Shown here: one piece after another, positions 10,613 to 20,587 of the stretch
Layout of the letters: every line of letters starts with the position of its first letter
Position numbering within the stretch: the stretch's first letter is position 1
Assembly (NCBI GenBank): GCA_039545355.1
Contig: BCJJ01000016.1
Location: 868,001-932,000 of the forward strand
Reading direction: 5' to 3'
DNA length: 64,000 nt
DNA from: Trichosporon coremiiforme
Taxonomy: Eukaryota; Basidiomycota; Tremellomycetes; Trichosporonales; Trichosporonaceae
Program-made: the position numbers and the translations under genes
The notes under the pieces: model-generated
Seen by the model: the letters and a program-made list of their open reading frames with translations, nothing else
Database searches by the model: none
Told to the model about the DNA's origin: nothing

Positions 10613-13559
10613 GCTCTCCGGGCGGCGAGCGGAGCGAGGAGCGAGGCGCTGCATCGGCTTAGATGAGGTAGGGTAGGGGAGGTCGCGATGCGGGGAACGC
10701 ACTGTAGACTCTGCATGGTATCGTTGCTGTCATCCTTGTTTGTTGTTGTCACTTTCCATTGTTGTGGTCGTCACTGTTGTGCTACTCACGCATCCCTCAC
10801 CGAGCCACATGAGATCGACTGCGCGCATTCGTCCGGCGATCGCAACACTCAATGAGCGGCGCGGGAAGATGGGGGAGGCGGGGCAGATCCACGAATTGAC
10901 GTCCCTGTCATCACACTATCTTCCTGCCTCGCTTGCGACGACGTCGAAAGGAAAACAAGTTGCGCAAATGTCGATGATGTCACCTCCGCCCTCGCTCTCT
11001 ACATTGAACTCTACATTGCGCGGGCTTGTATTGTGGGCGTTCATGCAGGCTAGTGCGACATTGTAGGTAGTTGATGGGACAGGGATGACTGCAGGCAAGT
11101 CGGCCACGAGGAACCACGCGGGCGTAAGAAGCTTTAACTAAGTATTCAACCAAACTTACAAACCGGATACAAGCCCAGTGATCGACGTCCCGTATCGGGC
11201 AGTTTGACTGTGCTGTGACTCTTGTGACGCTGAGAATGTGCGAGTCTTATGTCTGAGGCGTCGGCGACGACCCCCGGGTCGCGAGTTCCGTGAGTCTGCC
11301 GGCATAGCAGCACGGCATGCCATAACGACGGGCCGAAATCGCAAGTTTCATTTCCATCTCAGCTTCTCAGCCCGTGACCTGGCAGCTGGCAGTGCCAGTG
11401 CAAGCTGAGTGGGATCCGGGGTGCTCACTGCTTGACGTTGGCGCTAAGATGCTTTGCGAGGTCTGGAACCGCGGGGTCTCGTTTCAGAGGATCAATCCGC
11501 CCGCTTGATTTGTCTTTCCGTCTTCTGCCTGCTCCATCGTCACCGCGCTCCGTTTCAGAGCCCAACTCGATGACGCTTAGTCCGCTTGGTATTCTTGGAA
11601 GCTTTACTCCGCCTGCTTAGCGGCATAGCGGGCTTAGAGCTTCAGCGGGGCATGCGTCGGCATGAGCATGTCAGTAGAGTCAAGCTTATTCAGACTTTCG
11701 TTGAGCTTGGGGTCACGCTGGAATCGCGGGTCGAGACTTGCGTCAAAACGCCCAACCCAACGCTCTGATCGTCCTTTTCCTTTTCTTTCGTTACCTTTGC
11801 AATACCAGCCCCTCGCTGCCATTCTGGCAAGATGAGCGCGTTGCCCGCGTCGCTCGTCGCCCATGCGCATGCTTGTTTGTGTCTGTGCAGCGCAGCACCC
11901 CGTAAATAGCCATGCATCGAGGTGTATGCATGTATCGGCCGTGGACAGCTGACGTCAGTGGGCGTCCTTTCGTCGGCCAGGCTCTGTGTTGTTTGTTTAC
12001 TTGCTCGATCCGGAAACCGGGAGCATTAAGCACGAGATATATCGTCGCCTTCCCAGGGCAGGGCACCAGTCCACTGTGGACGAGGAACAGTGCTTAAAAA
12101 TTCCAGACCCTGTCTGGCGCAGGGTCGCTGGCGGGTCGGACGGAGACACGCCGCCTACACGCAACATGCCGCATGACGGTGGTCTGACCCAAAGTACCCA
12201 AGAACGCTCTCAAGCCAGCCAAGCGGGCCAAGATGTCTTGGACGCGCACGGTTGTGCTTCAGCTGGAGGCATGGGAAGGGATCTTGCCCGCGCGCGCTCT
12301 GTGCGCGACACGTCGCCCGCTCTCTCCACACACACCTGCACGCTTGGCAGCCCGCCATGCTAGCCATGCATTCTGTCAATAACATCAAAGGCGCAGATTT
12401 GTTTTGTTATTGTATTTCAGGCTCGCAGGCGGGTTGCATGCAGCAGGTCGAATTGACTCCTCCTGCAAGGGAAGGCGAGGCATTTCCGGTCCTCTTCCTG
12501 CACTGCTGGCTGGCAGAGGGATGGCCGCTGCTGCGTGTCCCGAAGGTACAAGGGCCGAGGGGAAGGATGAGGGTCCATGTCCCGCAGGGTCTATGCAGAC
12601 CTGCACCAATGAGCCAGCGACCGGCCGGCTCCCACCGCGAGCCATCTCGTCCACCCTGCTCACCCTGGGGAGCCACCGAGGGACCACCCGGGCAGACGGA
12701 CGGGTGACCGGATGACCCGGGCCATTCAGCCCTGCTACCCTCGCATGGCCTCGCAGGACAGCAGAGGACGCGACAGTGGCAATCGGCCGCTCGACTGCTC
12801 GACAGTCTTCCGGCCGGCCAACGGCGCGCCTCGTTTTTCGAGGACGCGCCAAAAGCGCCGCCCAGCGCCTCCTCGACCCCTGCAGCGCCTGAGAGCCGCC
12901 TGAGAGCGCCGTGGAACCCGGCACTCGGGCCACTGCGACAAGCACCCTCGTTCTGGGCTTCTGACGTCGTGCGGTGATGCAGATTCTTACCGCGTCGAGG
13001 AAGCGCGCACCGTGCTTCCTTTCCGCTAGAACAAAACGTCCCAGTCATCAGTCAACGGAGGACCAAAGGTGGACTATCAAGCTAGTGGACGATCATGGTG
13101 ATGCACACGAGTCGCTGATGTACAATGCATGAAGTCATCGGCTGCTCATCAAGTGCGCCAGTGCCGATTCCACGCAGGATTAAGATTAAGCAGCAGGACA
13201 AGTAGGACAGGCTAGGTCAGGGATTGGCAAGCTAGTCCTGCCGGAAGCGGTAGACGCGCGCGTCGATGGAGGGTTCCGGGCCACTCAGCGCGCTCAGCGC
13301 CCAGGTGGCCTTGAAAGAGGGTGTCTGCCGGATGGTCGCTCCAGGGATGCCCGGTCGACGAACCCTTCGCTGCCTGCTGCCGGCCAGGAGACACCAGGAG
13401 AACTGCAAGAGCCTTCGTAGGAGTCAGACAGGACTTGACAGGAGCCTTCGCAGCCCTGAGTGTTGATATGTTGACAAGGCCACCCTCTTTTCGCCTGTTC
13501 TTATTCATCTCACTTAGGATCTCCAGACCCCCTCGTCCAACTGGCCACTCAGCGACCTA
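10613..13559. other. Gene-poor region, no recognisable gene
   Basis: This stretch of nearly 3 kb has only overlapping ORFs below about 215 codons in all frames, with arginine/proline/alanine-rich translations typical of GC-rich noncoding DNA. None resembles a known family. A noncoding transcript or a long upstream regulatory region for the secreted protein at 14126 is possible but not shown. Confidence 0.45.
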
Positions 13560-14125
13560 GCAGGCCTGGTCAACGCCTGGATCACCGCCGCTCCCTCCCT
13601 CTCTTCCCTCGGACTCCAGCCTCTGTCTCGCTTGTCCCCCCTTTTCCTCTCTCAGACCATCAGCTCTACGCTACAACACTCTTTCTAGATCTCTCTCCTT
13701 CACCCCCTCTCCTCTTCCCTCGTCCCTCGTCTCCCCTCGACGCCCCCCCCCCCCCCCCCCCCCCTAGCCGCTTCGCATCGTCTACCCCCTACGCAAGCAT
13801 CCAACAACTACTCTCACAACATCTCTCTCTCTTTGTTGCTCACTGTCTTTACCTTACCACACACCTTCGAGCCCTCGACTTCGATACTACTTCGACTCGA
13901 CCGCTAGTGTCTAATAGTCCTCACCCTCGACCAGTTCAACAACGACTCTGGAGTCTGCGCCGACTGTTCGATCAACGACCACCGAGTCTTTTATTCTCCC
14001 TCTCAACCCACAACTCTTTCGAGAACTCTACGCAAACAGCACACCGGAGTGCTAGTCCACTTCGCTCGTTTGCAAAACAATAAACAAACCCTCTCCCGAC
14101 CTACCCTCACACACGTCGTCCTAAC
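13560..14125 (+). promoter_or_regulatory. CT-rich leader with 22-nt C run upstream of secreted DPBB gene
   Basis: From about 13580 to 13880 the plus strand is strongly pyrimidine-rich, and 13743-13764 is an uninterrupted run of 22 cytosines. Long CT-rich tracts near the transcription start are a known mark of highly expressed genes in basidiomycetes and other filamentous fungi. The region between the tract and the ATG at 14126 is AC-rich and lacks ATG until the coding start, fitting a long 5' untranslated leader. Exact start site is not known. Confidence 0.5.
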
Positions 14126-15154
14126 ATGTTGACCAAGGTCCTCATTGCGGCCCTCGCCGCCGTCGGTGCTCAGGCCGGCCCTCACCGCATGCGCTCGCCC
14201 AAGTCGCACGTGGAGGAGCGTGAGCTTCACACCTTCCAGAAGCGCTTCACCGGTACCGCCACGTTCTACTCTGTCGGTGTCGACCTCGGCCACTGTGGAG
14301 AGATGCACTACGACAACGAGTTTGTTGTGGCCCTCAACACTGCCCAGTTCCGCAACCAGGGCTACCCCGGCCCCGACTGCTTCCGTCAGGTCTCCATCAC
14401 GAACACTGAGACGGGTATCACCCAGTCTGCGTCTATTGTTGACTCGTGCCCGACCTGCTCGTACGGTGACCTCGACCTGTCGCCTTCCCTGTTCGAGGCT
14501 CTCGGTGCGCCTCACTCGAAGGGTGTGTTCCAGATCAGCTGGAACTTTGGCGGTGGTGGTGGTGGCGAGGACCCCAAGCCGACGTCGTCCAAGGAGGAGG
14601 AGAAGCCCAAGCCCACGAGCACCTGGACTCCCGAGCCCGAGACTTCGACCTGGACTCCTCCCCCCGAGCCCTCGACGAGCACCTGGACGCCGCCGCCCTC
14701 GACGACGTCCACGTCGACCTGGTCTCCCCCTCCTGAGCCCTCGTCGAGCTCCCAGTCGCCCTCTCCCTCGCCTTCGTCGTCGAGCACATCCTCGTCGGCG
14801 TCGAGCAGCAACTCGCCCTCGCCTTCTTCCAGCGCCTCATCCTCGGCGGCTCCTAGCAGCAGCTCGTCGAGCAGCCTGTCGTCCAGCGCCATCTCGTCGT
14901 CGGCCTTGGCCCTCCCCTCTGGTCTGTTTGCCAACGGCACGCTCCCCGCAGACTCGCCCCTGAACCTGACCTCGTCGAGCACGAGCGCGTCCTCCACCCT
15001 GACCAACTCGACCGTCGCCTCTGCCGCTGCTACCGCCTCGGCCCACGCGATCATCACCAACCCCAACGTCGAGTCGGAGGACGGCAACCTCGCCGGCGTC
15101 GCTGCCGTCGTCGCCCAGCTGGGTCAGATCATCATCACGGCTGCGGGCAAGTAA
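14126..15154 (+). CDS. Secreted double-psi beta-barrel (RlpA/expansin-like) protein with Ser/Pro-rich tail
   Basis: This single-exon gene encodes 342 residues. A signal peptide (about residues 1-17, MLTKVLIAALAAVGAQA) precedes a pro-segment ending in a Kex2-type KR at residues 39-40. The double-psi beta-barrel domain spans about residues 41-145: FTGTATFYSVG, CGEMHYDNEFVVALN, CFRQVSITN, and SIVDSCPTCSYGDLDLSPSLFEALG, with paired cysteines and the D-x-C-x-x-C-x-x-x-D-L-D-L-S motif. A glycine stretch and about 130 residues of Ser/Thr/Pro follow, likely O-mannosylated, with tandem TSTWTPPPE-like units. The weakly hydrophobic C-terminus (LAGVAAVVAQLGQIIITAAG) could be a GPI signal, but this is uncertain. 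The likely role is in the cell wall or extracellular matrix. Confidence 0.87.
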   Translation: MLTKVLIAALAAVGAQAGPHRMRSPKSHVEERELHTFQKRFTGTATFYSVGVDLGHCGEMHYDNEFVVALNTAQFRNQGYPGPDCFRQVSITNTETGITQSASIVDSCPTCSYGDLDLSPSLFEALGAPHSKGVFQISWNFGGGGGGEDPKPTSSKEEEKPKPTSTWTPEPETSTWTPPPEPSTSTWTPPPSTTSTSTWSPPPEPSSSSQSPSPSPSSSSTSSSASSSNSPSPSSSASSSAAPSSSSSSSLSSSAISSSALALPSGLFANGTLPADSPLNLTSSSTSASSTLTNSTVASAAATASAHAIITNPNVESEDGNLAGVAAVVAQLGQIIITAAGK

Positions 15155-15750
15155 GCCGAGAGTGACCGAGCGTAGCGAGGTCGCGAGGCGTGGCGCTCAG
15201 CCCCGTTCTCCCAACCCTGCCTCGCTCACCCGCTCTGCGACCCGACTCTAACGACAACGATACCCCCCTTCCCCCTGTGCCATGGACATTCTTGTTACTA
15301 CTACCCCAACAACTTAAACTACCACCACCCACCCATTCCTCATATCACTCTGCTTTTTTGGTCTTTCCCCGTTTTCTTTTTCGCACTCTCACCTCTACAC
15401 CTTACTCCGCGTCTTATATTAGCTCTCCTCTTCCTCTGGAGGGGAGCGGGTCCTGGTAGTTTTCTGGTTTTGGATGCAGGTTTCTTTGCGACATGAGCTG
15501 AGCGACGAGTGTGAATGCCGAAGGCGTGAGGAGCGAGAAGCGGAGCGAGGGGAGTGAGCCAGACTGAGTGAGAATGCGATGAACAGCTAGGACAGAAACC
15601 GTCGGCATGACTGGCGTCAGATCAGTGAGGGGACGGAGGGAGGGTTAGCGCGATAGATGAGACATTTGTCAACCTGGCCGCCGATCATTACTTGTATAAC
15701 AAAGGCTAGTGTGATGATCGATCGACGTTCGCTGGCGCAATGGAACAACT

Positions 15751-15799
15751 GCGCCAGCTGCGAGGGCTGCGCCAGCTGCGCCAGCTGCGCCAGCTGCGC
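15751..15799. repeat. 9-bp minisatellite (GCGCCAGCT)n
   Basis: Five 9-bp units, four of them GCGCCAGCT and one diverged to GCGAGGGCT, are followed by a partial unit. Confidence 0.9.
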
Positions 15800-15943
15800 A
15801 TCCGCTCTTGGGGTTTCTGGCTTTTTCTCCATTGAGGCCCATCGCAAATCGCACATCGCAGTCGGTCAGTCAGTGTGGTCTGTGCACGCCCCAGTTCCCC
15901 AAGTCTTCGGGAACTGCGGAGTGCTAGCCAGCCTGCTCTCGGA

Positions 15944-15990
15944 GAGCCTCGAGAGCCTCGAGAGCCTCGAGAGGCTCGAGAGGCTCGAGA
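15944..15990. repeat. 9-bp minisatellite (CTCGAGAGC/G)n
   Basis: About five consecutive units of CTCGAGAGC or CTCGAGAGG. Each unit contains a XhoI-type CTCGAG palindrome. Confidence 0.88.
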
Positions 15991-16019
15991 ATGGAGCGAT
16001 GACAGAGCGTCCGGACGAG

Positions 16020-16070
16020 CACACTGCACACTGCACACTGTACACTGCACACTGCACACACTGCACACTC
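16020..16070. repeat. 7-bp minisatellite (ACTGCAC)n
   Basis: About six units of ACTGCAC, one with C to T change and one 2-nt slip, run as far as the CTCCCCTCTGAG flank. Confidence 0.85.
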
Positions 16071-16190
16071 CCCTCTGAGCCGTGCTGAGCTGTGCTGACA
16101 CCGGTTATGCTGCTGGCAATCGAATGCGTTCGTATGGTCTATCCGAGCTGGGAAGATGGAGTGGTGCCAGCCTGCAGACGGGGAGACATG

Positions 16191-16222
16191 CTTGTCAGCT
16201 TGTCAGCTTGTCAGCTTGTCAG
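16191..16222. repeat. 8-bp minisatellite (CTTGTCAG)x4
   Basis: Four exact head-to-tail copies of CTTGTCAG. Confidence 0.93.
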
Positions 16223-16286
16223 TGGGGGTAAGGACGAGCTGCCGAACGTTGTAGAGTTGGAGGGAGTGGCAACTGAGCGGGAGCGG

Positions 16287-16365
16287 GACAGAGCTGGACA
16301 GAGCTGGACAGAGCTGGACAGAGCCGAGAGGCAAGGAGAGGCAAGGAGCGGCAAGGAGCGGCTCG
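16287..16365. repeat. Two adjoining 10-bp minisatellites (GACAGAGCTG)n and (AGGCAAGGAG)n
   Basis: Almost four units of GACAGAGCTG run directly into about three and a half units of AGGCAAGGAG/CGGCAAGGAG. Confidence 0.88.
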
Positions 16366-16436
16366 TTTCTTATCTGATTAGCCACAACTCCCACGACCCA
16401 CTGTAAACTCTATCTTGTCGTCTGACGTCGGTCGTC

Positions 16437-16555
16437 AGCTCCCCCGTCAGTCCCTCCGTCCGTCCTCTGTCAGTCCCTCCGTCCGTCCTCTGTCAGTCCC
16501 CCCTCAGTCCCCCCTCAGTCCTCCGTCAGTCCCCTCGTCAGTCCCCCCGTCCAGC
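16437..16555. repeat. GTCAGTCC-based imperfect tandem array
   Basis: Two exact copies of a 23-bp unit beginning GTCAGTCCCTCCGTCC are followed by shorter variants, all starting with TCAGTCC or GTCAGTCC. Confidence 0.85.
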
Positions 16556-17073
16556 GATGCCCGTTGTGCCCTCAGTTCCCGGATAAGGCTTACAGTCGTC
16601 CCGGCCGACGTCCGGTACCACGGATCCAGCTGACCACGAGGCTGCTCCTCGTTACATGGCACACTAACCGTTGCGTGGGAACAGCCAAGACACAGCCACA
16701 TGATTTTGCCTTGTCGTGCAACGACGTGCCTACGAACTGACGCTCAATGACAGCCTAATGAACAGTATATTCATGACACGATACCCAAATAGTAATGGAG
16801 AGATACAGACGGACTGGTGTTGGAGAGGAAATGATGCTGGGTGATATGATGGTTGAAGTGTTGATGCTGGTGTTGTTGCTTGAGGCGTGCGTGCGTGCGT
16901 GCGCGCTTTTGAAATCGTGCTTGGGCATGGTGGTTGTCATTATAGGATTGGAGCTTTGAGGCGGGGACCATTGGATGGTCGGTGAGATGGCGGACGCCTT
17001 GGCGACCTGCTGGACGTGACGGATTGAGACAGACGCCAGGCTGCGGCGCTCTCGCGCCTGCACCTGAGCCTGC

Positions 17074-19062
17074 CTACGCCTTGTTGAAGAGCATCTGCGT
17101 CACGATCATGGGCAGACTAGCGCTGGGCTCACTCGCCACGCACGAGTACTCCCAGCGGAGGTTGTACGCGGCAAAGATGGCGCGGTAGTGCAGGTAGATG
17201 GCGCAGACGATGCCGGTGTGCCAGAGCTGGTGGGACGCGCCGAGCCGGTCGAAGCGGCCGGGGAACTTGCACTCGGGGAAGTGGAAAGCGTAACAGATCA
17301 GGCCGAGGACGTAGGACAGGATGCTCCACGTGAAGGGCTTGACGAAGCGGACGGCCGCGAGGCCGTGCTTGCCGAATAGCTGGACGCAGGGCGCAAACAT
17401 GGCCACGTTGAGCGCGAGGAAGAAGAGGATGCGCCAGTGCTTGTTCTTGCGCTGGTTGAACCACTTCTGGAAGGGCAGGTACGAGCCGAGCGCACCGAAC
17501 GCGACGTTGACGGTCGTGTAGAACAGCACAGTCTTCGGCGAGCAGTAGTAGGCGTTGTAGACCACCGTGTTGAACGACATGGCGATGAGCCACGAGATGC
17601 CGATGTAGTCGACGCACGCACCCCACTCGAACCAGCGCTTGTTGCTGCATCCGCTGAGAACGTGCCACGACGCAGACGAGAACAGACACGACGTGGCAGC
17701 GAGCAGGTAGCTAACCAGCATCGCTGTGTCGATCCAGTGCGCATTGGGCAGGGGCGACTTCCACACGATGAACGGGATCACGGTGAGGATCACCACCGTG
17801 GGAATCAGGTGGCTCTGGATGTTCACCGTCTCGTTGTGCAGCGCGAACGCAGACTTGATTAGCGGGATCGGGCCAGACTTGCCGAGCGGGATGAAGCGAT
17901 AGCCGGTGTGGATGTACTGGTTGTTGCGCCACCAGAACGGCAGGTCCTCAAACGTGATGAGCTTGGCTCCGTAGTCAGAGCGAACGAGCGACTCCTCGAT
18001 GGACGGGCACGAGTACGGGCTCGCGAGGTGCGCACCGTGCTTCTCGCACGGCTCCAGGTCGTCGGATTCGGCGTCCTCCGTCTCCTCGCCAGACTCGACG
18101 ACCTCCTCGACGGGGCTTGCCTCGCCGGTGTCGTCCACGACCGCTGAGACATCAGTGAGAGCGGGGCGGATCCACTGGTCGAGCTGATCCAGGAAGGGGG
18201 GAAGCGATGCAACGTCGGCGGCGCCGAGCGAACGTGCGCGGCGGTGGCGGTGACGCGCGACGGCCTGCGCAGGCGCAGGGGTACGGTTAGGGAACAGGTA
18301 CTCGGGTTCGTCGTCTTCCGGCGAGTACTGTCCATCAAGCGAGCACGACTTGATGTGACGGATCTGTCGAGGGGTCGATTCGTCCTCGCCCTCGCCCTCG
18401 CCCTGGTCCCAACCGAGGCGCTCCCATCCCTCCCAGTCGTCTGGAGGAAGCATGGCGTGGACAACGTCGATCACACGTCGCCTGGCGCCCTTGATCGCAT
18501 GTTTTGGCGCAGATAGCGGATCGGCGAGACAGTTATCGACATGGTGGAGCTGCGACGGGAGCGAGTGCAGCCACTCCTTTGCGTTGCCGGGGACGAGCGA
18601 GATGACATCCTCACGGAGCTTGGCGAGCTGGTCGAGCACACCAGGCTCAATGGGGTCGAACTGCTTCTCCTCCAATGGTGAATCAGGTGGAGCACGCCGG
18701 CGACGTAGTTGTCCGTGCGCTGCGACGGCCGTCGACGTTCCGATTGGAGTATCGGAATCCGTATTGTCCGTTTCGTCCTCTGATGACACTGGCGGGGAGT
18801 GTGGACGCTCGTCACCTTCACCCTCGTAGTAGCCGCTAGACTCGATCTCGAGACGCTCCCTCAGAGCGGCTTCGGCTTCACCAAGGTAGCCAAGGAGGGC
18901 GGCCCTCAAGCCCGAGACCGAGGGAAGGTGGAGGGGCAAGGGCAGGTAAGATCCGCCGGAAGGAGATTCGTTGAGCGGAGTGGAGGACGGGGTAGTGAAA
19001 AGGGTGGGGTGAGAGAGGCGGCGCCTCCACGCATCTGGAGACGCTTGGGCCGGCGAGTTCAT
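17074..19062 (-). CDS. PAQR / adiponectin-receptor-like (hemolysin III family) membrane protein, IZH3-like
   Basis: This single-exon gene encodes 662 residues. About 370 N-terminal residues are polar and probably cytosolic, with acidic and serine stretches. The C-terminal part is a seven-TM PAQR domain, starting NNQYIHTGYRF and continuing with HNETVNIQSHLIP, TSCLFSSASWHVLSGCSNK, DYIGISWLIAMSF and ending GASHQLWHTGIVCAIYLHY. The zinc-site residues of the family are visible: the S-x3-H in SSASWH and the two histidines of HQLWH. The long N-terminal extension resembles the architecture of yeast Izh3. Members act in lipid and zinc homeostasis, with ceramidase-like activity reported in the family; the activity of this one is inferred. 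Confidence 0.88.
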   Translation of the reverse strand: MNSPAQASPDAWRRRLSHPTLFTTPSSTPLNESPSGGSYLPLPLHLPSVSGLRAALLGYLGEAEAALRERLEIESSGYYEGEGDERPHSPPVSSEDETDNTDSDTPIGTSTAVAAHGQLRRRRAPPDSPLEEKQFDPIEPGVLDQLAKLREDVISLVPGNAKEWLHSLPSQLHHVDNCLADPLSAPKHAIKGARRRVIDVVHAMLPPDDWEGWERLGWDQGEGEGEDESTPRQIRHIKSCSLDGQYSPEDDEPEYLFPNRTPAPAQAVARHRHRRARSLGAADVASLPPFLDQLDQWIRPALTDVSAVVDDTGEASPVEEVVESGEETEDAESDDLEPCEKHGAHLASPYSCPSIEESLVRSDYGAKLITFEDLPFWWRNNQYIHTGYRFIPLGKSGPIPLIKSAFALHNETVNIQSHLIPTVVILTVIPFIVWKSPLPNAHWIDTAMLVSYLLAATSCLFSSASWHVLSGCSNKRWFEWGACVDYIGISWLIAMSFNTVVYNAYYCSPKTVLFYTTVNVAFGALGSYLPFQKWFNQRKNKHWRILFFLALNVAMFAPCVQLFGKHGLAAVRFVKPFTWSILSYVLGLICYAFHFPECKFPGRFDRLGASHQLWHTGIVCAIYLHYRAIFAAYNLRWEYSCVASEPSASLPMIVTQMLFNKA

Positions 19063-20587
19063 TGTCGCTGTCGACTGTGGTTGTTTCGGCGATGTAACGA
19101 TGTGACGGAGGGTCGAGTGGGAAGAGAGAGGAGAGGGAGGGATGGGTGTGCCGGGATCGCTTTAACGATGGAAGGCGGTGGGTGGAATGGTAAGGAAGGC
19201 GTGTACGGGCGAGGGGTGCGAGCTGGGAAAGAAGGACAAGAGACTGTCGGTGCGTGTGCAGTGTGTACCGGAGGGGCGCGGCGAGTGTATGTGAATGCGA
19301 GAATGCGAGAAGAGTAGAGATGTGTGGATGCGAGGGGAGGAGTGTGGGAGTCTGCTGTCGGTTTGCTCGCTCCTTTGGACGGGGTCGAGTTCAGGTGTCA
19401 AGACGATAGGACGATTTCAAGCCCGGGGAAATAATCGGATAAGGATCTTGGTACACGCACCCAAAGGCATAGGGCACGGCACCAGAGCCGCAACAGCCCC
19501 AGCCCGAGTAGGCCGATTAGTGTGAAGCCACTGCCGCGGACCAAGCATCCCATCCTCTTGGCGGCCGACACTCGATACTCGTCTCTGCTTGGTCCCTCAG
19601 CAGCACGCAGAGCACGCACGAATGCGGGGCAACTCATTCATGCTCCAGGCTCCACTCCCAGGTGCATTGACTTTGTCCTCGTGCTCGTGCCCCTTGTAAC
19701 CCCCCTGCTGTAAATGCTGCCAGTGCCTCACAACGTCGCCTTGACACCCGCGCATCATCTCCTCGCATCGCATCCAGACTTTCCGCATGCAGGAGTTTCA
19801 TCTGACACTGTGACAGAGGCCACCGCCTAACACGCTAGTGCGTTAGCGCGTCTTTGTCACTGTGACACTGCGCCACCACGCCACCGCGCGACACCGCGCG
19901 CTGCGACCGGGCACATGCTACAGTCGGCGATGCGGCGGGCGGTGGTCCGGGACTACGGCTCAACGGGTGGACGGGTGTAGCATTCACATTCCAACTCTGT
20001 CTCTTATCGTTTCCGGACCCGTCTCACGCCCCCACATGCTCCCTCTGTTTCCAGTCCCATCTATCTTTCCATCCATCACACAGATGCATGCATCGCTTCT
20101 TCCTCATGTTCGCCCACCAGTGTGTATTATCCACAACGCGGTGGAGCTGGGCTGGGATGCCCGCGCACATGACCTCTTGCCCGCCCTCCAGTTCAGCCGG
20201 GGGTGGACGCTGAATGGGTCACCAGTTCCTGTCCTGGGTCGTACCTGGCTTGCAAGTTTTTTTTTCTGCTCCCGCTAATCGCGCCTAATCTCGTCCGGTA
20301 GTCCGTCCCCCGCATATCAGCCATCGCCAGTGCCGCCAGTGCCGACCGACATTCCCACCAACCCGTGCCTTGCTCCACTAGCTCCGTTCCTGTAAAGGTG
20401 GTTTCCACGCGACTATACGTAAGCACTCTCATCTCACCTCAGGTCGCGGACAATCTGGCCCTCTCCGCGGCTACGTCACGTGCCTCCAAAATATCTTGGA
20501 AGTCCGCCAGTCCAGGCAGCCAGGCTCAACAGAGCTAGCAGCGATCAGCGCACCGTGTCACACTCCCACACTACACTCACAGCAACG
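19063..20587. promoter_or_regulatory. Divergent promoter region of PAQR gene and SYO1, with composite palindrome
   Basis: This 1.5-kb gap separates two divergent genes. At 19827-19846 lies an imperfect palindrome CTAACACGCTAGTGCGTTAG. It is flanked by related TGACACTGTGACA (19803-19815) and TGTCACTGTGACA (19855-19867) boxes, so the group is roughly symmetrical. No coding sequence is recognised. Confidence 0.45.

Larger units (their letters stand above)
15155..17073. other. Intergenic region containing a cluster of tandem repeats
   Basis: This is almost 2 kb between two convergent genes. Short ORFs here owe their length to the repeats. No gene is recognised. The repeats are listed separately. 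Confidence 0.6.

Noticed and set aside
12385..13048. Overlapping minus-strand ORFs of 186 and 213 codons
   Set aside because: Two frames are open at once with Arg/Gly/Ala/Ser-rich translations, which is expected of GC-rich noncoding DNA; no homology is recognised and the first frame has no clear promoter or intron logic.
15657..16088. 143-codon ORF across three minisatellites
   Set aside because: The repeats have units of 9, 9 and 7 bp and keep the frame open by chance; the translation is CASCAS and LESLES strings without flanking conserved sequence.
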